Shown piece by piece: positions 1 through 6,538 of a stretch of 11,244 nucleotides of DNA (position 1 is the stretch's first letter; each line of letters starts with the position of its first letter). The position numbers and the translations under genes were made by a program. Under the pieces are notes generated by a model. It worked only from the letters and a program-made list of their open reading frames with translations. It ran no database searches and was not told the DNA's origin. Where the stretch lies: NCBI GenBank assembly GCA_020025455.1, contig JAHHSC010000039.1, forward strand, positions 1 through 11,244, read 5' to 3'. This stretch comes from Lawsonibacter sp. Lineage in GTDB: Bacteria > Bacillota > Clostridia > Oscillospirales > Oscillospiraceae.

Positions 1-35
1 TGTTTGTGAGGGTTCGAATCCTTCTCCCGCTGCCA
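1..35 (+). tRNA. 3' end of a tRNA, probably tRNA-Trp (partial)
   Basis: Only the T-arm, acceptor 3' strand and CCA end lie in the window. The T stem is GAGGG (8-12) with CCTTC (20-24) around a TTCGAAT loop. TCCCGCT (25-31) is the 3' acceptor strand, followed by discriminator G32 and an encoded CCA (33-35). The missing 5' strand must therefore be close to AGCGGGA. An A1-U72 pair with discriminator G73 and the ending CTGCCA is what Firmicutes tRNA-Trp genes show, so Trp is the best guess. The anticodon is outside the window, so the isotype is inferred. A terminator follows directly. Confidence 0.85.
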
Positions 36-37
36 GA

Positions 38-77
38 AAAAAGCTTCAGCCAGTTTGGTTGAAGCTTTTTCTTTTTC
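38..77 (+). terminator. Rho-independent terminator of the tRNA
   Basis: AAAAAGCTTCA (38-48) pairs perfectly with TGAAGCTTTTT (60-70). The stem continues inward through GCC (49-51) with GGT (57-59), leaving a five-base loop. The 3' arm runs into TTTTTCTTTTT. It begins three bases after the tRNA CCA end, as expected for processing of a tRNA transcript. Confidence 0.9.
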
Positions 78-107
78 TTGCCATGGAATCTTTTTTTATG
101 CTATAAT
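78..107 (+). promoter_or_regulatory. Sigma-A promoter of the small membrane protein gene
   Basis: TTGCCA (78-83), an 18-base spacer, then TATAAT (102-107) preceded by TGC, an extended -10. It starts immediately after the T-tract of the tRNA terminator, so the next gene has its own transcription start, at about position 114. Confidence 0.75.
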
Positions 108-138
108 GGGCCTACCTTACCATGAAGGGAGCGCCTCT

Positions 139-558
139 ATGAAAAAGAGCACCAAGAAGATTTTACTGGAATGGGCTGCCGCCCTGGCCTTTATTATCTT
201 CAACCTCATGTATAACCAAACCTCCAGCCGCAACTTCGGCATCGCCTTCATCCTATTCGCCGCCATCATCGCCACGGTGGATACGTTGAAGAAGGCAGAC
301 AACGAAGGTTCCAACTCTCCCCACATCAACATTCAGATTCTGAAAGAGCGGTACGGAAAATACTACCTGCCTCTCTCCTACTGGAGTCTGGCTCTGATGC
401 TGGTCACCTTGACGCTTCGGGTCATTCTCCCCGAAAACCAACTGGTGACCATGCTTCTGCCCTTTGTGCTGGCCGTCTTTGTGATCCACGGCATCTACCT
501 ACTGTGTATCATTGCTCTGAGCAAAAGCCAGCGCAGACGCAGATTTGCAAAAAAATGA
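139..558 (+). CDS. Small four-helix membrane protein, function unknown
   Basis: A 139-residue protein not recognised as a member of any named family. Hydrophobicity suggests four membrane helices, at about residues 8-25, 33-50, 78-97 and 102-126. The N-terminus is lysine-rich (MKKSTKKILLEW), a polar loop of about 25 residues lies between helices 2 and 3, and the tail is strongly basic (QRRRRFAKK), probably cytoplasmic. The start at 139 is chosen because GAAGGGAG lies about eight bases before it. The same frame is open upstream, but an earlier ATG lies inside the promoter -10 box. The gene has its own promoter (78-107) and a terminator after its stop, so it is a single-gene unit. No catalytic or binding motif is visible, so no function is proposed. 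Confidence 0.8.
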   Translation: MKKSTKKILLEWAAALAFIIFNLMYNQTSSRNFGIAFILFAAIIATVDTLKKADNEGSNSPHINIQILKERYGKYYLPLSYWSLALMLVTLTLRVILPENQLVTMLLPFVLAVFVIHGIYLLCIIALSKSQRRRRFAKK

Positions 559-578
559 CGCGGAACCCAGGAAGCCGA

Positions 579-621
579 ACGGGCCTGCCGTCTGCACAGA
601 GCAGACGGCAGGCCCGTTTTT
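579..621 (+). terminator. Strong terminator with a 17-bp perfect stem
   Basis: ACGGGCCTGCCGTCTGC (579-595) and its exact reverse complement (601-617) flank a five-base loop, followed by TTTTT on the plus strand. It ends the membrane protein gene. The convergent minus-strand protease gene stops at 623, right beside it, but no T-tract follows the hairpin on that strand. Termination in that direction is less certain. Confidence 0.9.
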
Positions 622-622
622 G

Positions 623-1303
623 TTATATCAGCCCAAACAGCATAAAGCCCACCGTGTTGATTGCGAAGTTGGCAAACATATGGATAAACCAAGAGTGGTA
701 AATCGTGCCGCTCCGCTTATCAAACCGATCGAGCAGCACGCCCGCAAAGGACAAAAGCAAAATGAGCAGCACCAGCAGGTCCAGGTGGAACCAGCCGAGC
801 ATCATGGCCACATGGTAGAGGGCAAAGCTCACCGCGCTGATGCCCAGCGCCCACCTGTGCGGCAGATAGTCACGCAGGGTGAGATAGCCCATCCCCCGAA
901 AGAAAAACTCTTCCAGCAGCGAGTTCACAAAGGAGATGTAGAGGGCTACGAAAATAAAATTCCCAGCGGTGACACCAAGCTCCTCCTGGAGTGCTCCGGT
1001 GACCATAGTGAAATCAAAATACGGGCCGAGCAGAACGTACAGCCCTAAGATGCCGGCGAAGGTTCCAAGGCCAAGCACCACCGGCCAGATTCCTACTCCC
1101 TGCCACCGGAACAGCCTCTTCATGGATTGGGGACTGCTGCGGTAAACGGCCAGATAGGGCAGCATCAAAAACAGCAGCAGTTTAAGCCCCGATTTGACCA
1201 GATAGCCCGGCTGGATCACGGCGTCGATCAGACCCATGGCCAGGCATCCCGATGCCAGGGCCGCCAAAACGCGACAGGCCTTGTTCCTCTTGTTCTGTTC
1301 CAT
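623..1303 (-). CDS. CPBP-family (CAAX/Rce1-type) intramembrane metalloprotease
   Basis: A 226-residue membrane protein with the three motifs of the CPBP (Abi, PF02517) family. EEFFFRG lies at residues 131-137 (the paired glutamates and arginine), FALYH at 160-164, and HMFAN at 208-212. In the related Rce1 proteases these glutamates and histidines form the active site, buried in the membrane. About seven hydrophobic segments cover the chain. Family members cleave prenylated or other membrane-associated substrates, and in bacteria some give self-immunity to peptides such as bacteriocins. The substrate here cannot be told, because no peptide gene lies beside it. The start is supported by AGGGGGTG (complement of 1311-1318) seven bases upstream and by a consensus promoter on the same strand. 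It is convergent with the small membrane protein and divergent from sbcD. Confidence 0.9.
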   Translation of the reverse strand: MEQNKRNKACRVLAALASGCLAMGLIDAVIQPGYLVKSGLKLLLFLMLPYLAVYRSSPQSMKRLFRWQGVGIWPVVLGLGTFAGILGLYVLLGPYFDFTMVTGALQEELGVTAGNFIFVALYISFVNSLLEEFFFRGMGYLTLRDYLPHRWALGISAVSFALYHVAMMLGWFHLDLLVLLILLLSFAGVLLDRFDKRSGTIYHSWFIHMFANFAINTVGFMLFGLI

Positions 1304-1326
1304 TTTATACCACCCCCTGTGCCTTC

Positions 1327-1355
1327 ATCATAGGTCCTCGGCCTTCCAGTGTCAA
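1327..1355 (-). promoter_or_regulatory. Promoter of the CPBP protease gene
   Basis: Read on the minus strand: perfect TTGACA (complement of 1350-1355), a 17-base spacer, and TATGAT (complement of 1327-1332). Transcription would start about 16-18 bases before the ATG, leaving a very short leader that holds just the ribosome binding site. Confidence 0.75.
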
Positions 1356-1412
1356 CGGATTTCGGACAGTCGGTCCCCTCAGGCAGACAGACGGCTTTTT
1401 CCCTCTTCTCAT

Positions 1413-1441
1413 TTGCCTGGGCGGACCCTTTGCGCTATAAT
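1413..1441 (+). promoter_or_regulatory. Promoter of the sbcD-sbcC-rubredoxin unit
   Basis: TTGCCT (1413-1418), a 17-base spacer and a perfect TATAAT (1436-1441), about 35 bases before the sbcD start. It is divergent from the protease promoter, with about 57 bases between the two -35 boxes. A small dyad, GGAC-N5-GTCC (1364-1376), lies between them and is of unknown meaning. Confidence 0.75.
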
Positions 1442-1476
1442 GGTTCCATCACACCACAGTAGAAGGAGGCGTCTCC

Positions 1477-2616
1477 ATGAAGTTCATACACCTTTCTGAT
1501 CTGCATCTGGGCAAGCGGGTCAACGAATTCTCCATGCTGGAGGATCAGGCCTATATTCTGACCGAGATCATTCAGATCATCGATCAGGAGCAGCCCAATG
1601 CCGTTCTGATTGCGGGAGATATCTATGATAAGTCAGTCCCCTCTGCCGAGGCGGTGGAGCTGTTTGACCGCTTTCTGGTCCAACTGGCCAAGCGGAAGCT
1701 TCAGGTTTTCGCCATCAGCGGCAATCACGACTCCCCGGAGCGGATTGCCTTTGCCAGCAGCCTGATCGACAGCAGCGGCGTCCACCTCTCCCCCGTCTAC
1801 CACGGCACCGTCCGCCCCGCCGTCCTGACGGACCAGTTTGGAGCCGTTCATATCTACATGCTTCCCTTCGTCAAGCCAGCTCTTGTCCGCCGTCAGTTCC
1901 CAGACCGGGAAATCAACTCCTACACCGATGCAGTGGCCGCCGCCATCGAGGCCATGGAGCCAGACCCCACTGTCAGGAACGTCCTCGTCGCCCACCAGTT
2001 CGTCACCGGTGCCGCCCGCTCTGACTCGGAGGAGGTCTCCGTCGGTGGACTGGATAACGTAGACGCCTGTGTCTTTGCCCCCTTTGACTATGTGGCTCTG
2101 GGCCACATTCACAGCCCTCAAAACATCGGCTCTGAGAAGCTCCGCTACTGCGGCACCCCGCTCAAGTACTCGTTCTCCGAGGCCGCACACCAAAAATCCG
2201 TTACGGTGGTTGAGCTGGGCGGCAAGGGAGAGCGGTCCGTCCGCACGCTTCCCCTTCACCCTAAGCACGACATGGTCGAGCTGAAAGGGACCTATGAGGA
2301 GCTGACCAGCCGCGCCTTCTACGAGGGCACCACCTACCGGGAGGACTACGTCCACATCACTCTCACTGACGAGGACCTCATTATGAACGCACAGGACAGG
2401 CTGCGGGTCATCTACAAAAACATGATGAAGCTGGACTATGACAACACCCGCACACAGCACAGGCAGACGATCTGCGGCGATGAACCGGTCCAGGACAAGG
2501 ACCCGAACACGCTGTTCGCCGCGTTCTACCAGCTGCAAAATAACGCGCCCATGTCCTGCCAGCAGGCAGAGTATATGCGCGCTGCCATTGCGAAGATCTG
2601 GGAGGGAGACGCATGA
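1477..2616 (+). CDS. sbcD: SbcD, Mre11-type nuclease subunit of SbcCD
   Basis: A 379-residue calcineurin-like phosphoesterase, the nuclease subunit of the SbcCD complex. The complex cuts DNA ends, hairpins and cruciforms and helps process double-strand breaks and stalled forks. All metal-binding motifs are present: DLH (D8, H10), GDIYD (D48), GNHDS (N83, H84), H173 in VAHQ, and GHIH (H210, H212). The C-terminal part, about residues 265-379, fits the capping and SbcC-binding region. The length is close to E. coli SbcD (400). AAGGAGG lies seven bases before the ATG. The stop overlaps the sbcC start by four bases (ATGA), so the two subunits are probably made by coupled translation. No motif residue is missing. 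Confidence 0.97.
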   Translation: MKFIHLSDLHLGKRVNEFSMLEDQAYILTEIIQIIDQEQPNAVLIAGDIYDKSVPSAEAVELFDRFLVQLAKRKLQVFAISGNHDSPERIAFASSLIDSSGVHLSPVYHGTVRPAVLTDQFGAVHIYMLPFVKPALVRRQFPDREINSYTDAVAAAIEAMEPDPTVRNVLVAHQFVTGAARSDSEEVSVGGLDNVDACVFAPFDYVALGHIHSPQNIGSEKLRYCGTPLKYSFSEAAHQKSVTVVELGGKGERSVRTLPLHPKHDMVELKGTYEELTSRAFYEGTTYREDYVHITLTDEDLIMNAQDRLRVIYKNMMKLDYDNTRTQHRQTICGDEPVQDKDPNTLFAAFYQLQNNAPMSCQQAEYMRAAIAKIWEGDA

Positions 2617-5378
2617 GACCACTGAAACTCGTCATGTCCGCCTTCGGTCCTTATGCCGGCCGCACGGAGCTGGATTTAGAGCAGCTGGGCAGCAGCGGAC
2701 TTTACCTCATCACCGGCGACACGGGAGCCGGAAAAACCACCATTTTTGATGCCATCACCTTTGCCCTCTACGGCGAGGCCAGCGGCCAGGTCCGGGAATC
2801 CGGGATGTTCCGGTCCAAATACGCCGACCCCGACACCCCTACCCTGGTGGAACTTACTTTCCTATACCGGGAGCAGGAGTACTACATCAAGCGAAACCCG
2901 GAATATGAGCGGCCCAGGCTGCGGGGGGAGGGATTCACCCGAGCGGCCGCTGCCGCGGAATTTCATCTGCCTGATGGCAGAGTCGTCACCAAACTGAAAG
3001 AGGTGAACGCAGCCATCACCCAGACTCTGGGCGTGGATCGCACCCAGTTCTGCCAGATTGCCATGATCGCCCAGGGCGACTTTCAAAAGCTGCTGCTGGC
3101 CTCCACCACCGAGCGCAAGGAGATTTTTCAAAAAATCTTCCACACCCAGAAGTTCCAGCTCTTGCAGGAACAACTGAAATCCGATGCCGCCGCCTTGAAG
3201 TACCAGCACGACGCAGACTACGCCAGCATCCGGCAATATATCGACGGTATTCTCTGTGACGAGGAGGACGACCTCTACCCCCAGGTCATTTCCGCCAAGG
3301 CAGGCCAGCTGCCCACCGAGCAGACGCGGGCGCTGATTCAACAGCTGATCCAGCAGGATCAAACGCTGGAACAGGACCTACAGCACAAGTGGAACGAAGT
3401 GGATGAAGCGATTGGCACAATCAACCGCGTGCTGGCTCAGGCAGAGGTCTGGGAGCGGTCACGTCAGCAGCTCTGCCAGGATAAGCTGGCACTTGCGCGC
3501 AATGAGGAGGCCCTGATATCCTGTCAGGCCCAGCTGGCCGACGCCCAGGCAAAACAGCAGGAGGCCGAGGTGCTGACGGGCCAAATTTCCGTCATTGACG
3601 CTGCTCTGCCTGACTACGAGACGAGGGAGCAGCTCCAGCACCAGCTGGAGCTGGCCGGCAAGCGCCTCTGCGGTGCCCAGCAAACTTCCGCCGCGCTGCA
3701 GCGAAAGCTGGAGCAGCTGGATACGACCCTTCTTGCCGCCAAGGCTGAGCGAGCTGCACTGAGTGGGGCCGGCGAGCAGAAGGTAGCCTTGGAAGCCAAG
3801 CAGACTCTGCTGCTTACAGAGCAGGACAGGCTGCTGGAGCTGAGGCAGAAGCGGAATGACCTTGCCCGGACCGCCGAGCAGCTTGCAGAAGCCCAGAAGC
3901 AGTATTGCGTACAGTATACAGCCGCCCAGCAGGTACGGGAGCGCTACGAGCAGCTGCACCGGGCCTATCTGGATGCCCAGGCCGGCATTTTAGCCGAAAC
4001 CCTGCTGGACAACCGCCCGTGTCCCGTGTGCGGCTCTACGGTCCACCCCTCCCCCGCCTGCAAGTCTAAGGCAGCGCCCACCAAGTCTGCCCTGGACCAG
4101 GCCAAGGCCGAGGCCGAGCAGGCCGACCGGGCAGCCGAAGCGGCCAGCACCAGGGCCGGAACGCTGAGAGGCTCACTGGACGAAAAGCACACCGCACTCT
4201 CCCGCTCCGCTCAGGCGTTGGGGCTGTCTGTCTCCGCAGAGCAGATGCCCAATGCGATAAACAGCCGGCTGGCCGACTTGGAGGGAACGCTGCGCACCCT
4301 GAACCGTGACATCGCTCAGGCAGACCGCAACGCACAGCGCTGGAAGGAGCTGGACAACTCCATCCCCGGTCTTGAGGCCAGCCGCACACAGCTGGAGCGG
4401 GACCGTGGCACCCAGCAGTCGGCCATCTCTGCCGTCCAAGCGGAGCAGGGCGCACTTCAGGAACAGCTGACCGCTTTGACCGCCAAACTGACCTACCGCA
4501 GCCGGAACGAGGCCGTAAGCGCCAGAACCCGCCTGGAGCGGCACCGCAGGGAGCTTGCGGCCCAGCTGGAACTGGCGCAGAAGCGATATAACGACTGCGA
4601 CCGACAGATTGCAGCCCTGAACGCCCGGATCAAGAGCGGTGAGGCCCAGCTGGAGGGGGCTGTGGACGTGGATATCAGCGGCCAGCGGGCTATGAAGCAA
4701 AATCTGGAAACCCAACGTGACACCCTCACCCAACAGCAAAAGCAGGTCCACAGCCGAATCGCCGCAAACCAGAGTGTCCTGCACAATCTGGAGGACAAGC
4801 TGGATCAGATTTCTGCCGTAGAGGAGCGGTGGCGCTGGCTCAAGCCCCTGTCTGACACGGCCAACGGCACCCTTGAGAAGAAGGAAAAGGTCATGCTGGA
4901 AACCTATGTACAGATGACCTACTTTGACCGCATCCTTGATCGGGCCAATCTGCGGCTTATGGTCATGTCGGACGGACAGTATGAATTGATCCGCCGGAAA
5001 GAGGCTGCCAACAACCGCAGTCAGAGCGGCCTTGAGCTGAACGTGCTGGACCACTATAACGGCACACAGCGCAGCATCAAGACCCTGTCCGGCGGCGAAT
5101 CGTTCAAAGCCTCCCTGTCCCTGGCGTTAGGGCTGTCCGATCTGATCCAGTCCTCTGCCGGCGGGGTGCAGCTGGACACCATGTTTGTGGACGAGGGCTT
5201 CGGTTCTCTGGACGATGACTCCCAGGAACAGGCCATCAAGGCCCTGGTGAATCTGGCCGACGGCCACCGGCTTGTGGGGATCATCTCCCATGTAAACGAG
5301 CTGAAAGAGCGCATCGACAAACAGATCAAAGTCACCAAACACCGGGACGGCGGCAGCACCGCCGCCATCACCGTGTGA
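2613..5378 (+). CDS. sbcC: SbcC, Rad50-type SMC-like ATPase subunit of SbcCD
   Basis: A 921-residue SMC-like ATPase that partners SbcD. The N-terminal half-ATPase carries Walker A GDTGAGKT (residues 35-42) and a Q-loop region near residues 140-150 (QFCQIAMIAQGDF). Two long Gln/Ala/Leu/Glu-rich coiled-coil arms, about residues 190-460 and 490-760, flank the zinc hook CPVC (470-473), where two SbcC molecules dimerise through zinc. The C-terminal half has the ABC signature LSGGES (825-830), Walker B ending in VDEGFGSLD (859-867) and the switch histidine H893 (ISHV). The protein is somewhat shorter than E. coli SbcC (1048), consistent with shorter arms. The ATG overlaps the sbcD stop. The next gene, rubredoxin, follows after 26 bases with no terminator between. 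Confidence 0.97.
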   Translation: MRPLKLVMSAFGPYAGRTELDLEQLGSSGLYLITGDTGAGKTTIFDAITFALYGEASGQVRESGMFRSKYADPDTPTLVELTFLYREQEYYIKRNPEYERPRLRGEGFTRAAAAAEFHLPDGRVVTKLKEVNAAITQTLGVDRTQFCQIAMIAQGDFQKLLLASTTERKEIFQKIFHTQKFQLLQEQLKSDAAALKYQHDADYASIRQYIDGILCDEEDDLYPQVISAKAGQLPTEQTRALIQQLIQQDQTLEQDLQHKWNEVDEAIGTINRVLAQAEVWERSRQQLCQDKLALARNEEALISCQAQLADAQAKQQEAEVLTGQISVIDAALPDYETREQLQHQLELAGKRLCGAQQTSAALQRKLEQLDTTLLAAKAERAALSGAGEQKVALEAKQTLLLTEQDRLLELRQKRNDLARTAEQLAEAQKQYCVQYTAAQQVRERYEQLHRAYLDAQAGILAETLLDNRPCPVCGSTVHPSPACKSKAAPTKSALDQAKAEAEQADRAAEAASTRAGTLRGSLDEKHTALSRSAQALGLSVSAEQMPNAINSRLADLEGTLRTLNRDIAQADRNAQRWKELDNSIPGLEASRTQLERDRGTQQSAISAVQAEQGALQEQLTALTAKLTYRSRNEAVSARTRLERHRRELAAQLELAQKRYNDCDRQIAALNARIKSGEAQLEGAVDVDISGQRAMKQNLETQRDTLTQQQKQVHSRIAANQSVLHNLEDKLDQISAVEERWRWLKPLSDTANGTLEKKEKVMLETYVQMTYFDRILDRANLRLMVMSDGQYELIRRKEAANNRSQSGLELNVLDHYNGTQRSIKTLSGGESFKASLSLALGLSDLIQSSAGGVQLDTMFVDEGFGSLDDDSQEQAIKALVNLADGHRLVGIISHVNELKERIDKQIKVTKHRDGGSTAAITV

Positions 5379-5404
5379 CACCCTGTGATTGCGAGGTATA
5401 AACC

Positions 5405-5569
5405 ATGATACGATATGTATGTGCCATCTGCGGCTATATCTACACCGAGTCCGCCGGTGCGCCCCGCTTCGGTATTCCGCCGGGCACGCCCTGGAGCGAT
5501 GTGCCGGATGACTGGTACTGCCCCCTGTGCGGGGCCTCCAAGGAGGTATTCTTCCAGCACGAGGGATAA
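5405..5569 (+). CDS. Rubredoxin
   Basis: A 54-residue protein beginning MIRYVCAICGYIY and ending near CPLCGASKEVFFQHEG. It has the two CxxCG knuckles that hold one iron atom (C6/C9 and C39/C42), the GIPPGTPW loop (23-30) and the VPDDWYCP stretch (33-40), all hallmarks of rubredoxin. Length matches the family (52-54). Rubredoxins are cytoplasmic one-electron carriers that, in anaerobes, typically pass electrons to rubrerythrin, superoxide reductase or oxygen-reducing flavoproteins. GAGGT lies seven bases before the ATG. It follows sbcC by 26 bases and is ended by the hairpin at 5572, so it is the last gene of the sbcDC unit. The segment between the knuckles is slightly shortened (TESAGAPRF where many have a longer Asp/Glu-rich loop). 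Confidence 0.95.
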   Translation: MIRYVCAICGYIYTESAGAPRFGIPPGTPWSDVPDDWYCPLCGASKEVFFQHEG

Positions 5570-5571
5570 AG

Positions 5572-5614
5572 AAAGCGCCTCATTTGCTGTCGTTCAGCAA
5601 ATGAGGCGCTTTTT
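5572..5614. terminator. Bidirectional terminator, 18-bp perfect stem
   Basis: The 18 bases 5572-5589 (AAAGCGCCTCATTTGCTG) are the exact reverse complement of 5595-5612, around loop TCGTT. On the plus strand the stem runs into TTTTTATTC. On the minus strand it ends in TTTCTTTATC. It therefore can stop both the sbcDC-rubredoxin unit and the convergent AIM24 gene. Confidence 0.9.
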
Positions 5615-5628
5615 ATTCACGTCGATTC

Positions 5629-6387
5629 TCAGCCCACGGGAGCCAGCAACACCTTGCCGGTGCCCCGGTACACGTTGACCAGACCCTCACCGGAGGCCGC
5701 AGAGCCAAGCAGTGTCTTGCCGGAGCGTTCCACCGTGAAATCAAGGCTGCCACTCCAGGCGATGGCCATGTTGCCGTCCACCTTCAGTACATCGTCCTGG
5801 AGGGTGATCTCGATCAGTTCCTCCCTGGGACTAAGGGATTCCACGCAGAGGATTCCGTGGCCCTGAATACCCAGGTTGAAGAGGCCCTCGCCGCCTGCCA
5901 CCGCGGAGGAGAAATTGGACCGGGCCACCGCCTTATGCTTCAGGGTGGATTCACAGGCCAGGAAAAGCCCGTCGTCCAGCACGATGGAGCCGTTCCAGTC
6001 GGCCACGTCCATCAGAATCAGATGCTTATACGTAGGCTCCAGCACCAGCGTGCCGCTGCCGGTGTACTCAGGCTTGATGGCAGACTCGCCGGTGACGCTG
6101 CCGCGGAGCGCCTTGCCAAAAAAGTCACCCACGCCCTTCAGACCGGTGGTAGCCTTCACGTCGCCTGCCATCCACTGCATCGCGCCCGCCTGAATGGTCA
6201 CATTCGACTTGTTGATATCGCAGATAAGCTGACGCTTGCGCACATTCATCTCGCTTGCATAGTAGGCCGTCACGGCGTTCTGGGGCATTACGCTCAGGTC
6301 GCGCTGGTACTCAGCAATGGTAAAAGCGCCCTTGCTGTCCAGCACCTTCACGTCGTCGTTGTTGGTAAAGTTGTTGATCTGATACAT
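5629..6387 (-). CDS. AIM24-family protein
   Basis: A 252-residue protein of the AIM24 family (PF01987, formerly DUF124), a beta-rich fold named after a yeast mitochondrial protein. The bacterial role is not established. The family's glycine-rich turns are visible: GGEGLFNLGIQGHGIL (165-180) and the repeat-like SGEGLVNVYRGTGKVLLAP (232-250). KGVGDFFGKALRGSVTGES (84-102) is the typical central segment, and there is no signal peptide or membrane helix. The start is supported by AAGGAGG (complement of 6395-6401) seven bases upstream. The gene is divergent from the glycosyltransferase-MarR gene, and its -35 box forms an inverted repeat with that gene's -35 box, so the two may share control. Confidence 0.92.
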   Translation of the reverse strand: MYQINNFTNNDDVKVLDSKGAFTIAEYQRDLSVMPQNAVTAYYASEMNVRKRQLICDINKSNVTIQAGAMQWMAGDVKATTGLKGVGDFFGKALRGSVTGESAIKPEYTGSGTLVLEPTYKHLILMDVADWNGSIVLDDGLFLACESTLKHKAVARSNFSSAVAGGEGLFNLGIQGHGILCVESLSPREELIEITLQDDVLKVDGNMAIAWSGSLDFTVERSGKTLLGSAASGEGLVNVYRGTGKVLLAPVG

Positions 6388-6421
6388 GGTTATTCCTCCT
6401 TTTTATATGGGGTGTTGGCAT

Positions 6422-6451
6422 ATTATACCATATTTCCCTTTTGTTCGGCAA
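6422..6451 (-). promoter_or_regulatory. Promoter of the AIM24 gene
   Basis: On the minus strand: TTGCCG (complement of 6446-6451), an 18-base spacer and perfect TATAAT (complement of 6422-6427) preceded by TGG, an extended -10. It lies about 35 bases before the AIM24 ATG. Confidence 0.75.
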
Positions 6452-6467
6452 GAGGTAATTTCTTGCC
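6447..6467. promoter_or_regulatory. Inverted repeat across both divergent -35 boxes; candidate operator
   Basis: GGCAAGA (6447-6453), seven bases, then TCTTGCC (6461-6467), an exact 7-bp inverted repeat centred at 6457. It covers most of the -35 boxes of both the AIM24 and the glycosyltransferase-MarR promoters. A dimer bound here could block both promoters at once. Part of the symmetry follows simply from two head-to-head TTGCC boxes, so the operator reading is an inference. Confidence 0.4.
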
Positions 6468-6491
6468 AAGGCAGACCAGCTATGCTATACT
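6463..6491 (+). promoter_or_regulatory. Promoter of the glycosyltransferase-MarR gene
   Basis: TTGCCA (6463-6468), a 17-base spacer and TATACT (6486-6491) preceded by TGC. The predicted leader of about 40 bases holds a small GC hairpin, CCGGC-N5-GCCGG (6506-6520), just before the ribosome binding site AAGGAG (6525-6530). Confidence 0.75.
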
Positions 6492-6538
6492 GTGTTCCAG
6501 CTATCCCGGCGGACTGCCGGTCAAAAGGAGCGTTTTCT

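Noticed and set aside
1..137. An integration (att) site at the tRNA 3' end
   Set aside because: No second copy of the tRNA end and no integrase gene is present in the window.
1633..2622. A 329-codon minus-strand frame opposite sbcD, and similar long frames opposite sbcC (4173-5054) and the glycosyltransferase gene (6578-7786)
   Set aside because: All are shadows of genes with intact catalytic motifs; none has a ribosome binding site, promoter or family resemblance.
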